Assembly (NCBI RefSeq): GCF_047807365.1
Contig: NZ_JBLOUI010000001.1
Span: forward strand, 185,300-249,299
Length of the DNA: 64,000 bases
Origin: Peptacetobacter sp900539645
GTDB lineage: Bacteria; Bacillota; Clostridia; Peptostreptococcales; Peptostreptococcaceae
Direction of reading: 5' to 3'
The position numbers were made by a program, and so were the translations under genes. Below are positions 35,081-42,731 of this stretch, piece by piece (positions within the stretch are counted from its first letter, which is position 1; each line of letters opens with the position of its first letter). The notes under the pieces were generated by a model, which searched no databases, was not told the origin of the DNA, and worked only from the letters and a program-made list of their open reading frames with translations.

Positions 35081-35293
35081 CTATTTTCTTCTTCCTGTTG
35101 AACCTGGGCAATTCTTTTTACTATTACAACATCCTGTACATCCTGAACCTGCTGTATATTCACAATTTTTTATTGTTTCGCTAAGTATTTCAGTTGTAAT
35201 CTTTGATAAACAATCCATATCCGTAGCTATACGTTCATCGCTATTGCTACTTCCATTTTTTCTATTTATTTCGAAATCTTTATAATTTGTCAT
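35081..35293 (-). CDS. Cys-rich precursor-like peptide P1
   Basis: 70 residues. Leader-like N-terminal half with a YKDFEIN box, resembling the FNLD-type box of class I lanthipeptide leaders, then an acidic linker and a Cys/Gly-rich C-terminal part: CEYTAGSGCTGCCNSKKNCP followed by GSTGRRK. Cys, Ser and Thr placement fits a modified peptide (RiPP), but no modification enzymes lie nearby. Nearly identical to P5 in the leader. ATG follows AAAGAGGGATAAA. Downstream of the broken CPBP gene C. Confidence 0.65.
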   Translation of the reverse strand: MTNYKDFEINRKNGSSNSDERIATDMDCLSKITTEILSETIKNCEYTAGSGCTGCCNSKKNCPGSTGRRK

Positions 35294-35325
35294 TTTATCC
35301 CTCTTTCTTTAAAATACTAACTCTT

Positions 35326-35949
35326 TTAATACACTACTACCATATTATTTAGCATATGTTCAGCAATACATATATCCACTCTTCCGGTTTTTTTGTATAT
35401 TATAGCTGGTATCAATGCCATAAAAAAATACATTGTAAAATATAATATGTTATTTGCTCTATGACCAAAACTAAATATAATTGATGATATTATTAATGAA
35501 ATATATCTCATTTTTCCAATATTCCCTATAATCATATATTTGTATACATATTCTTCTCTTATAGGAGCCCAAAAGTTTTTATATATATAAAACTCCACTA
35601 GTTCTATTCCATTTAAACTATGTGCATACTTTATTAATGCCTGATCATTTGCTGATACACCTCCGTATATACCTATTCCTATATATGAAAATACTATTCC
35701 TATAATTCTATTTATTAAAAATATAAATAGTATATACTTTAGATTTTCCTATTTAAATAAATTTTTAATATCTATATCATCTCTACTATTTAAATAAATT
35801 AATACAAACAATCCCGCTAAAATTTCCATTACTATCGCTATCCATATATTAATATTTAATATTATATGTCTAATCAAATATAACCCTATCAATAAAAATC
35901 CTACAGCTATATTTTTATCTCTTACTTCTTTGCTATATTCCTTTACCAC
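35326..35949 (-). pseudogene. CPBP membrane protein C, interrupted by one amber codon
   Basis: The frame starts (GTG with GAGGTG upstream) like its paralogues but meets TAG right after DIKNLFK, where paralogues have Trp or Leu (LFKWENLKY). After the stop the same frame continues through ENLKYILF to an REEYVYKY motif (the motif-1 Arg is also changed to Lys), FSFGH and EHMLNN. One base change explains the break; sequencing error or read-through is possible. The downstream peptide P1 appears intact. Confidence 0.75.
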
Positions 35950-36012
35950 AACACTCACCTCAATTTAAAATAACTTTCCTTGTTTTCATCGCATAAAGTT
36001 ATATCGCTCAAA

Positions 36013-36060
36013 TAAAAAAGAGAGTATGATTTGATTTGTATCTCTTCTTACTCTCTTTTT
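36013..36060 (-). promoter_or_regulatory. 5'-proximal hairpin of array unit 2
   Basis: AAAAAAGAGAGTATGA pairs with TCTTCTTACTCTCTTTTT, as in the other units, between the operator at 36095-36125 and gene C. Confidence 0.6.
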
Positions 36061-36094
36061 ATCATTTTTCTATTCTATTTTCAATCACTTTGCT

Positions 36095-36125
36095 CCAACT
36101 GGACGTTTTTTTGTTCCAACTGGAC
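36095..36125 (-). promoter_or_regulatory. LytTR-type direct-repeat operator, site 2
   Basis: CCAACTGGAC at 36095 and 36116, exactly 21 bases apart, with the flank TCAATCACTTTGCT also conserved. Precedes the C-P1 unit. Confidence 0.75.
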
Positions 36126-36186
36126 ATAATTTACTTTTAAGAGCCAGTATTTTTATTTTTTATACTTTATCATTTTTATTTAACTT

Positions 36187-36375
36187 CTATTTTCTTCTTC
36201 CTGTTGATCCTGGACAATTACGTTTGCTATTGCAACATCCTGTCCCACATGATCCATTTGTTGAATCACAATATTTTATTGATATTGTTGTTATTGGTAA
36301 TATTGTTGTCCTTGTTTCTTTATTTTCTCCAGATGTTTTCTTTATCTTTATATCAAAATCACTATATTTTGTCAT
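36187..36375 (-). CDS. Cys-rich precursor-like peptide P2, nisin-like core start
   Basis: 62 residues from ATG 36375 (GAAGGGAGATATTAAA upstream; an earlier in-frame ATG is less likely). YSDFDIKIKK leader box; core region PITTISIKYC, reminiscent of the PRITSISLC start of nisin-type lantibiotics, then STNGSCGTGCCNSKRNCP and GSTGRRK. The resemblance is by eye. Follows CPBP gene D by about 50 bases. The last 20 residues are nearly the same in all five peptides while the middle part varies. Confidence 0.68.
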   Translation of the reverse strand: MTKYSDFDIKIKKTSGENKETRTTILPITTISIKYCDSTNGSCGTGCCNSKRNCPGSTGRRK

Positions 36376-36423
36376 TTTAATATCTCCCTTCTTAAACACT
36401 AGTTCTCTTCTTTGCAGCACTAA

Positions 36424-37059
36424 TCAAATACACATAATAAAAGCTAATAAGTTATTCAAAGAATGAGCTAACATACTTGTTTCTATTTTTTCTGTTTTCT
36501 TATATATAATAGCTAATATCATTCCCATAAAAAAGAATGTTAGCCAATGTATTATATTCGTTGTCATATGCATAGAAGTAAATATTGCTGACGATATTAA
36601 CATTGATATTTTACTCATTTTTCCTAAAGTTCCTATTATTACATATCTATATACAAATTCTTCGATTATTGGTATAAATATAATTGAATATAAATAAAAT
36701 TCTATAATTTTCATTCCTTTTGATTGATTTAGTATACTTTGTAAAATCAAATCATTTTCTATTCTTTTTTCTTGCAAGATAATTTCTCCTAAATATGTAC
36801 CTCCATATGCAACAACTCTTAAAAGCAATACTCCTATAGCTATATATTTTAAATTTTCCCATTTTCTTAAATTTTTTATATCAATATCTTTTATTTTATA
36901 AAGATATATAATAACAAAAGATACAAATATTATCTCTATCATTATTCTTATATTAGTATTTAGTATATATTTTGAATGAATAAAACTAAAAATTAAATAT
37001 GATATTAATGCTATTAACAAATTTATCCCTTTTACTTTTTCACTATATTCATTTGACAT
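36424..37059 (-). CDS. CPBP-family intramembrane protease-like protein D
   Basis: About 211 residues, six to eight membrane segments, all CPBP motifs intact: EEFVYRY, FTSMHMTTN and AHSLNN. Several close starts exist (GTG 37071, ATG 37068, ATG 37059); the last has AGGTG eight bases upstream. It follows P3 without its own LytTR site, so E-P3-D-P2 is probably one transcript. Candidate roles: maturation of the linked peptide or self-immunity. Confidence 0.8.
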   Translation of the reverse strand: MSNEYSEKVKGINLLIALISYLIFSFIHSKYILNTNIRIMIEIIFVSFVIIYLYKIKDIDIKNLRKWENLKYIAIGVLLLRVVAYGGTYLGEIILQEKRIENDLILQSILNQSKGMKIIEFYLYSIIFIPIIEEFVYRYVIIGTLGKMSKISMLISSAIFTSMHMTTNIIHWLTFFFMGMILAIIYKKTEKIETSMLAHSLNNLLAFIMCI

Positions 37060-37184
37060 TTTTTTCATCACCTATTTTATATATTTTTATATTTTAAATT
37101 ATTTTCTTATATTTAGTCATGATATGTTAAAAGAGAACTAGTATTCTTCTACTTTTTATTTTCTAATTATATATTTTGTTCTAC

Positions 37185-37370
37185 TTATTTTCTTCTACCT
37201 GTTGAACCTGGGCAATTCCGTTTGCTATTGCAGCATCCTGTACATCCTGAACCTGCTGTATTTTCACATTCTTTTATTGTATAAGTAATTATTGGAGTTA
37301 TTGTTCTTGTTTCTTTGTTTTCTCCAGATGTTTTCTTTATCTTTATATCAAAATCACTATATTTTGTCAT
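37185..37370 (-). CDS. Cys-rich precursor-like peptide P3
   Basis: 61 residues. Leader YSDFDIKIKKTSGENKETRT, the same as P2 for 20 residues; then a hydrophobic-Thr stretch PIITYTIKEC and tail AGSGCTGCCNSKRNCP with GSTGRRK. Diversity between P2 and P3 is confined to the middle. GGGGATATTAAA precedes ATG. Sits 48 bases after CPBP gene E. Confidence 0.68.
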   Translation of the reverse strand: MTKYSDFDIKIKKTSGENKETRTITPIITYTIKECENTAGSGCTGCCNSKRNCPGSTGRRK

Positions 37371-37417
37371 TTTAATATCCCCTTTCGTAAATACTAGTTC
37401 TCTTATTTAAACACTAA

Positions 37418-38062
37418 TCAAATACATCTAAAAAATGCTATAAAATTGTTTAAAATATGAACTAACATACTTGTTTCTATTTTTTCTGTTTTCTTATATA
37501 TAATAGCTAATACCATTCCCATAAAAAAATAAATCATCCAATGTAGTATATTAGTTGACATATGAGCTAAACTAAATAAAATTGATGATATTATCATTGA
37601 TATTTTGCTCATTTTTCCTAAATTACCTATTATAATATATCTGAATATATATTCTTCTATTATTGGACCAAATATAATTTTAGAAAAATAAAACTCTATT
37701 AACATCAATCCATTTAATTGATTTATCATATTTATCAAAGCCATGTCATTTGCCGTTCTTTCCTCATGTATAATAATTTCTCCTAAATATGTACCTCCAA
37801 CTGCTATAATTCTTAAAAGTACTACACTTATTAGTATATATTTCAAATTTTTCCATTTTATTAAACTTTTTATATCAATATCTTTTATTTTATAAAGATA
37901 TACAAGTATAAAAAGTATTGTTACACATTCTATCAATATCTTTGTATATATATTGATATATGTATTGCCTATACGGTTAGAATAAACAACACTCAAAATA
38001 AAAAATAATATTGGTGCTAATAGTAAATTTATCCCTTTTATCTTTTCACTATATTCCTTCAT
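37418..38062 (-). CDS. CPBP-family intramembrane protease-like protein E
   Basis: About 214 residues. Motifs EEYIFRY, FSLAHMSTN and VHILNN are intact. Closest to D (shared KIKGINLLLA, YLGEII-x-E and terminal KTEKIETSML). ATG at 38062 with GAGGTGAGTATC upstream. First gene after LytTR site 3 (38249-38279). Confidence 0.8.
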   Translation of the reverse strand: MKEYSEKIKGINLLLAPILFFILSVVYSNRIGNTYINIYTKILIECVTILFILVYLYKIKDIDIKSLIKWKNLKYILISVVLLRIIAVGGTYLGEIIIHEERTANDMALINMINQLNGLMLIEFYFSKIIFGPIIEEYIFRYIIIGNLGKMSKISMIISSILFSLAHMSTNILHWMIYFFMGMVLAIIYKKTEKIETSMLVHILNNFIAFFRCI

Positions 38063-38122
38063 GATACTCACCTCAATCTAAAATTACTCTCCTTGTTTTC
38101 ACCGCATAAAGTTATGTCGCCG

Positions 38123-38157
38123 ACGAAATTTTTTCATTATCATTTCAAAATTTCCGT
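38123..38157. repeat. 35-base palindromic insert in the leader of unit 3
   Basis: ACGAAATTTTTTCATTATCA with TTTCAAAATTTCCGT folds as a hairpin. An almost identical 35-base copy lies at 40374-40408 in unit 5. Other units lack it; unit 1 keeps only GAAATTTCC, as if the palindrome had been deleted. Confidence 0.6.
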
Positions 38158-38166
38158 AGCTCAAAT

Positions 38167-38214
38167 AAAAAAGAGAGTAAGATTTGATTTATTATCTCTT
38201 CTTACTCTCTTTTT
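38167..38214 (-). promoter_or_regulatory. 5'-proximal hairpin of array unit 3
   Basis: AAAAAAGAGAGTAAGA with TCTTCTTACTCTCTTTTT, between operator site 3 and gene E. Confidence 0.6.
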
Positions 38215-38248
38215 ATCATTTATTTATTCAATTTTCAATCATTTTGCT

Positions 38249-38279
38249 CCAACTGGACGTTTTAATGTTCCAACTGGAC
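38249..38279 (-). promoter_or_regulatory. LytTR-type direct-repeat operator, site 3
   Basis: CCAACTGGAC at 38249 and 38270, 21 bases apart, spacer GTTTTAATGTT identical to sites 1 and 5. Precedes the four-gene run E-P3-D-P2. Confidence 0.78.
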
Positions 38280-38349
38280 ATAATCTATTTTATTTAAAGA
38301 GCCAGTATTTTTATTTTTTATACTTTATCATCTTACTTTAATTTAATTA

Positions 38350-38550
38350 CTATTTTCTTCTTCCTGTTAATCCTGGGCAATTTTTTTGACTGTTACAACA
38401 TCCTGTACATCCTGATGCATTCGTTGGATCACAATAGTTTATAGACATCATTATACTATCGCAAATATAATTTGTAAAAGCTGCTTCTTTTGTATTATTT
38501 TCATCAGTATATTTTTTCTTTTTTATTTCAAAATCGCTATATTTAGTCAT
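38350..38550 (-). CDS. Cys-rich precursor-like peptide P4
   Basis: 66 residues. YSDFEIKKKK leader box, a variable middle (EAAFTNYICDSIMMSINYC), and tail NASGCTGCCNSQKNCPGLTG then RRK. It has an extra Cys in the middle and Leu for Ser in the tail. ATG follows GGAGGGGTTAGT. Thirty bases after CPBP gene F. Confidence 0.66.
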   Translation of the reverse strand: MTKYSDFEIKKKKYTDENNTKEAAFTNYICDSIMMSINYCDPTNASGCTGCCNSQKNCPGLTGRRK

Positions 38551-38580
38551 ACTAACCCCTCCTTAATAAATATTGGCTCT

Positions 38581-39219
38581 TTAAACTCCCGATAAAGCAT
38601 TATTTAATATATGTATAATAATACTTGTTTCTATTTTTTCTGTTCTATAATATGAAAAAGATAGCACAAATCCCATAAAAAAGTACATAAACCTTTGTAT
38701 TAGGTTATAGCTTACATGCATTAAAGCAAAAAGTATTGAATTAATTATTAGTGATAATTTACTATTTTTACCTATACTATTCATTAGTACATATCTAAAC
38801 TCAAATTCCTCACAAATAGGACAAAAGATGAGAGTATATATATAAAATTCAACTAATCCTATTCCTTTATAATTTACATATATTTCACTATTCATTAACT
38901 CTTGGAGAATTTTATAACCATATACTTCTTTTATCATATACGTAGTAGTTCTACCTATTATAAACATAGCCATTGTTCCAAATATAATATATTTTATATT
39001 TGGAATATCAAATATTTTTTTTATATTTATTTCATTATTTTTTTTTAAATATATCAATACAAATACTATAACAATTAATTCTACCGATATTATCGTATAA
39101 ACAGTTGATTCATTTTTATAATTAAATATAAAACTTCCTCTTATAAAAGTTAATAAAAATAACATTAACCCTATAAATATATTTCTATCTTTTACTTCTT
39201 TGCTATATTCTTTTCCCAC
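38581..39219 (-). CDS. CPBP-family intramembrane protease-like protein F
   Basis: About 212 residues, the most diverged intact paralogue. Motifs CEEFEFRY, FALMHVSYN and IHILNN are present. Start is GTG at 39219 after GGGGTGAGGATT; no ATG is available at that position. Behind LytTR site 4, which has only one repeat. Confidence 0.78.
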   Translation of the reverse strand: MGKEYSKEVKDRNIFIGLMLFLLTFIRGSFIFNYKNESTVYTIISVELIVIVFVLIYLKKNNEINIKKIFDIPNIKYIIFGTMAMFIIGRTTTYMIKEVYGYKILQELMNSEIYVNYKGIGLVEFYIYTLIFCPICEEFEFRYVLMNSIGKNSKLSLIINSILFALMHVSYNLIQRFMYFFMGFVLSFSYYRTEKIETSIIIHILNNALSGV

Positions 39220-39282
39220 AATCCTCACCCCAATCTAAAATAACTTTCCTTGTTTTCATTGCAAAAAGTTATGTCGCTCAAA

Positions 39283-39322
39283 TAAAAAAGAGAGCTAAGA
39301 TTTGATTTATTATCTCTTTTTA
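39283..39322 (-). promoter_or_regulatory. Shortened 5'-proximal hairpin of unit 4
   Basis: AAAAAAGAGAGCTAAGA with a truncated right arm (TATCTCTTTTT): the TTCTTACTC part found in other units is missing, so the hairpin is much weaker. It coincides with the one-repeat operator of this unit. Confidence 0.5.
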
Positions 39323-39355
39323 TCATTTATCTATTCTATTTTCAATTAGTTTGCT

Positions 39356-39365
39356 CCAACTGGAC
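39356..39365 (-). promoter_or_regulatory. Degenerate LytTR-type operator, single repeat, site 4
   Basis: One CCAACTGGAC with the flanking TTTGCT, but the second repeat and the GTTTTAATGTT spacer are deleted (CATAATTTATTT follows directly). Expression of F-P4 may therefore be weaker or uncoupled from the regulator. Confidence 0.6.
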
Positions 39366-39429
39366 ATAATTTATTTTAAAGAGCTAGTATTCTTATTTTT
39401 CATATTTTCCCATTTTATTTATTTAGCTA

Positions 39430-39645
39430 CTATTTTCTTCTTCCTGTTGAACCTGGGCAATTCTTTTGACTGTTGCAACATCCTGTACATCCTGAACCTG
39501 CTGTATATTCACAATTTTTTATTGTTTCACTAATAATTTCACTAAATATATCTGATAAGCAATCCATATTTGTAAGACTGCGTTCATTACCATTACTACT
39601 ATTTCCATTTTTTCTATTTATTTCAAAGTCTTTATAATTTGTCAT
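39430..39645 (-). CDS. Cys-rich precursor-like peptide P5
   Basis: 71 residues. YKDFEINRKNG leader like P1, acidic/Ser middle SLTNMDCLSDIFSEIISETI, then KNCEYTAGSGCTGCCNSQKN and CPGSTGRRK. The P1/P5 pair and the P2/P3 pair show two leader subtypes. ATG follows TAGGAGGAAAATAAA. Follows CPBP gene G. Confidence 0.66.
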   Translation of the reverse strand: MTNYKDFEINRKNGNSSNGNERSLTNMDCLSDIFSEIISETIKNCEYTAGSGCTGCCNSQKNCPGSTGRRK

Positions 39646-39701
39646 TTTATTTTCCTCCTATCTTTTACTAGCTCTTTAATGACAATAGAATACATCTATT
39701 T

Positions 39702-40313
39702 TTATAAAATATTATTTAACATATGAACAGCAATACAAATATCTATTCTTTCTGTTTTATAGTATGCTATAGCTAAAATCAGCCCCATTAAGAAATACAT
39801 TATCCAATACCATAAATTGCCAGCTGCATGAATAGAACTAAACAGAGCTGATGATATTATTATGCTTAATTTACTCATTTTGCCAATATTACCAATAATT
39901 ACATATCTATATACAAACTCTTCTCTAATTGGTCCCCAAAAGTTTTTATATATGAAAAATTCTATCATTTCTATACTTGTCAACCCATTAATATAATCAA
40001 TAATAGCTTGATCATTCAAGGATACATCACCATACATTTTTACACCGATAAATGTAAATCCTAGTGCAACTACTCGCATTATTATAACTAAAATTAGTAT
40101 TGTTTTTATATTTTTCCACTTGAACAAATCTTTTAAATTTATATCTTTCATATTATTTAAGTACACCAATACTGATATAACTATTGCTATTCCCATCAGT
40201 ATTGCTAAATAAATGCTAAAATCTATTATTATTGCTCTTGTGTAAAATAATCCAACTAGCATTAATCCTATAAATATATTCCTATCTTTTACTTCCTTGC
40301 TATATTCTTTCAC
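39702..40313 (-). CDS. CPBP-family intramembrane protease-like protein G
   Basis: About 203 residues. Motifs REEFVYRY, FSSIHAAGN and VHMLNN are intact. Start GTG at 40313 after GGGGTGAGTGTT. First gene behind LytTR site 5, directly downstream of the kinase gene; partner of P5. Closest relative of the broken gene C (both with FYIYKNFW-x-PIREE-like stretches), so units 2 and 5 are probably duplicates. Confidence 0.8.
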   Translation of the reverse strand: MKEYSKEVKDRNIFIGLMLVGLFYTRAIIIDFSIYLAILMGIAIVISVLVYLNNMKDINLKDLFKWKNIKTILILVIIMRVVALGFTFIGVKMYGDVSLNDQAIIDYINGLTSIEMIEFFIYKNFWGPIREEFVYRYVIIGNIGKMSKLSIIISSALFSSIHAAGNLWYWIMYFLMGLILAIAYYKTERIDICIAVHMLNNIL

Positions 40314-40373
40314 AACACTCACCCCAATCTAAGATAACTTTCCTTGTTTTCACTACAGAAATTTATGTTGCTG

Positions 40374-40408
40374 ACGAAATTTTTTCATTATCATTTCAAA
40401 ATTTCCGT
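40374..40408. repeat. 35-base palindromic insert in the leader of unit 5
   Basis: Second copy of the hairpin ACGAAATTTTTTCATTATCA...TTTCCGT described at 38123-38157. Confidence 0.6.
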
Positions 40409-40417
40409 CACTCAAAT

Positions 40418-40465
40418 AAAAAAGAGAGTAAGATTTGATTTAATATCTCTTCTTACTCTCTTTTT
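40418..40465 (-). promoter_or_regulatory. 5'-proximal hairpin of array unit 5
   Basis: AAAAAAGAGAGTAAGA with TCTTCTTACTCTCTTTTT. It could equally terminate kinase transcription; its repetition behind every operator favours a role in the array leaders. Confidence 0.6.
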
Positions 40466-40499
40466 ATCATTTATCTATTCAATTTTCAATCACTTTGCT

Positions 40500-40530
40500 C
40501 CAACTGGACGTTTTAATGTTCCAACTGGAC
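40500..40530 (-). promoter_or_regulatory. LytTR-type operator site 5, overlapping the kinase stop codon
   Basis: CCAACTGGAC at 40500 and 40521, 21 bases apart. The upstream repeat encodes the C-terminal VQL of the kinase and the kinase stop codon TAA lies in the spacer, so the operator is partly coding. Confidence 0.75.
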
Positions 40531-41844
40531 AAATTTCTCTATTGGAATCAAAATCACAACTCTAAATCTATCTTCTTCATAGTAGTATTCAATATTTCCA
40601 CCATACTTTTCAACTGACTCTTCTACTATCTTAGTTCCTAGTCCATGTCTAGTTTTGTCCTCTTTGCTCGTTTCAAGATTGCCTTTTTCGTCCTTTTTAA
40701 TCTCTCCCACTTTGCTATTTTCCGCCTTTATCACAAAATAGTTCTTAGCAATCTTTCCTTTTATCGTTATGAATCTATTTCCAGGTTCTACCTTTTGACA
40801 AGCTTCAACTGCATTGTCCAATATATTTGAAAAAATAGAACAAATATCTACAGATTCCATATCTTTTAGTACATTAAACTCTATATCGTATTTAAAGTTT
40901 ATACCATATTTTTTACATTCTTTGTATTTTTCAGACAGGATTATATCCAAAATCATACTTCCAGAATTTATTCTATTTCTGTTGTAATCTAGTTCTTCGT
41001 ATATTTTTTTCTTGTACTTCTCTCTTTCTTCACCATCCATACTCTCCATACACATTATATGATTGTTTATATCGTGTGATAGTTTTCTGACCTTTTCTTG
41101 ATTTTCTTTAAGAGTGTTGTAGTATTTGTACCGAGAATTTATTTTTTCCTCGACAATCAATCCCTCATATTTTAACTTGCTGTTTTTAACAATCATATTT
41201 GTGATTACACTTATCAAGAATATATTCGCCACTGTCATAAGCATATATATTACAAAGAATAACACAAATTTCTTATGATCTAGCATTTTATTTTTAGCAA
41301 ATATTATAAATACAAACATTATATTTACTAAGTTTATTATCATAGGAGATGCTGCAATTATATACTCGCTAGGATTCAATTTAAATTCTTTTAAATCTCT
41401 AAATTTAAACATAGATGCGATAAATATTATTATTGAACTTGACATCATCTGAATCTGTAAATCATATATATCACTTTTAATCATCTGTAAATTTCGCCCT
41501 ATTAGCGGGAATATTATTCCTATTACTATAGCTATAATACCAATTGTAAATACTCTGTATATTATAATATTTAAAATAGCTTTTGAAATTTTCATACCAT
41601 AACATTTTTTCAAATATATAATAATCATCAGCAATGTTAAGAACGGTATTCCTATTCCTATACTGCTTTCAACTCCTCCTATAATTAAAAATGCCAAAAT
41701 CAAACTAATAGTATACACAAATAATGAATCTTTTCCTATTATTCTTTTTTCTACTTTACATTCTATATATGCAAAAGATATTATTTCAACTAATGTAAAT
41801 ATTACTCCAGTAAAAAATTCTATTATTATATTCAAACTTAGCAT
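40513..41844 (-). CDS. AgrC/ComD-like (HPK10) sensor histidine kinase
   Basis: 443 residues. Six to seven N-terminal membrane segments (1-215), a short linker, His box KVRKLSHDINNHIMCM (near residue 260), N box CSIFSNILDNAVEAC and a GHGLGTKIV-type G region (RHGLGTKIVEESVEKYGG). This architecture belongs to peptide-pheromone sensors that signal to LytTR regulators. It overlaps the regulator gene by 7 bases. Its 3' end carries operator site 5. No separate agrB/agrD pair is visible; an array peptide is a possible ligand. Confidence 0.88.
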   Translation of the reverse strand: MLSLNIIIEFFTGVIFTLVEIISFAYIECKVEKRIIGKDSLFVYTISLILAFLIIGGVESSIGIGIPFLTLLMIIIYLKKCYGMKISKAILNIIIYRVFTIGIIAIVIGIIFPLIGRNLQMIKSDIYDLQIQMMSSSIIIFIASMFKFRDLKEFKLNPSEYIIAASPMIINLVNIMFVFIIFAKNKMLDHKKFVLFFVIYMLMTVANIFLISVITNMIVKNSKLKYEGLIVEEKINSRYKYYNTLKENQEKVRKLSHDINNHIMCMESMDGEEREKYKKKIYEELDYNRNRINSGSMILDIILSEKYKECKKYGINFKYDIEFNVLKDMESVDICSIFSNILDNAVEACQKVEPGNRFITIKGKIAKNYFVIKAENSKVGEIKKDEKGNLETSKEDKTRHGLGTKIVEESVEKYGGNIEYYYEEDRFRVVILIPIEKFVQLEH

Positions 41845-42575
41845 ATCATATCACCCAAAATAGCTGTAAATTCTCTTTTTAAATCCTTTGCTCTATACTT
41901 ACTAACTGGCACATTTTCTCCATTTACCACTACTTCATCCGTCTTTACCGAATCTACCTTTTCTAAATTTACAAGGTAGCTCTTATGACATCTAAAGAAC
42001 TTAAAATCTTCCAGCTTTTCTTCTAATTTTTCAATACTAGTACCTGTATACTCAACTTCTTCGCCGTTTTTATGCACGATAATATTTCTTTTAATAACCT
42101 CAATATAATCTATATCGTCTATTTTTAGTTTTTCCATCTCACCTTTTCTGCTAAGCGCAATAAATCTTCCCTTTTTCTTGCCAAGTTCTGCAAAGCAACT
42201 GATTATACTCTCTTTCAATTCCTCAATTTCCACTGGCTTTAGGATATATCTGTACGCATTTACTTTATATCCGTCTATTACAAATTCCACATTCCCAGTA
42301 ATAAATATTATCTCAGAATTTATATTCATCTCCCTTATCTTTTTAGCTGCGTCCATTCCGTTCATCTCGCCCATCATAATATCCATTAGAAAAATATCTA
42401 TTTTGGATAGGTCAGATTTTAATAGCTCTTCAGCAGACTCAAATTCCTCGATAATTATATTTTCTATTTCAATTTTATTTTTCATATCCTCAGCTAAAAT
42501 TTTTTTCAAATTTTCTTTTAACTGAATTCTTTCTTTTTCTTCGTCCTCACAAATAGCTATACGATATTTTTCCAT
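41838..42575 (-). CDS. LytTR-family (AgrA/ComE-like) response regulator
   Basis: 245 residues. Receiver domain with CEDEEKER, phospho-Asp in IDIFLMDIMMGEMNGMD and Lys in RYILKPVE; C-terminal LytTR DNA-binding domain with IDYIEVIKRNIIVHKNG, FFRCHKSYLVNL and VPVSKYRAKDL. LytTR proteins bind paired repeats two helical turns apart, matching the 21-base repeats in the array. ATG at 42575 after GAGGAAAAGTT; an upstream in-frame ATG overlaps that site. Confidence 0.9.
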   Translation of the reverse strand: MEKYRIAICEDEEKERIQLKENLKKILAEDMKNKIEIENIIIEEFESAEELLKSDLSKIDIFLMDIMMGEMNGMDAAKKIREMNINSEIIFITGNVEFVIDGYKVNAYRYILKPVEIEELKESIISCFAELGKKKGRFIALSRKGEMEKLKIDDIDYIEVIKRNIIVHKNGEEVEYTGTSIEKLEEKLEDFKFFRCHKSYLVNLEKVDSVKTDEVVVNGENVPVSKYRAKDLKREFTAILGDMIC

Positions 42576-42731
42576 AACTTTTCCTCGCATTTTATTAAAA
42601 AGTATTCTTATACTTTAAATTATATCATAGATTTATTTTTTCATTATTTCAAAACTTTAAAACTGATTAGATTAAATAAAAGATATATATGATATAATTA
42701 AATGATAAACATTTTTGAGAGGAGAAAAATT

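Noticed and set aside
34989..40530. Recurring CCAACTGGAC repeats as a CRISPR-like or mobile-element repeat.
   Set aside because: Spacing is 21 bases in pairs, always at the same place in each gene unit; this fits transcription-factor sites, not CRISPR or insertion-sequence ends.
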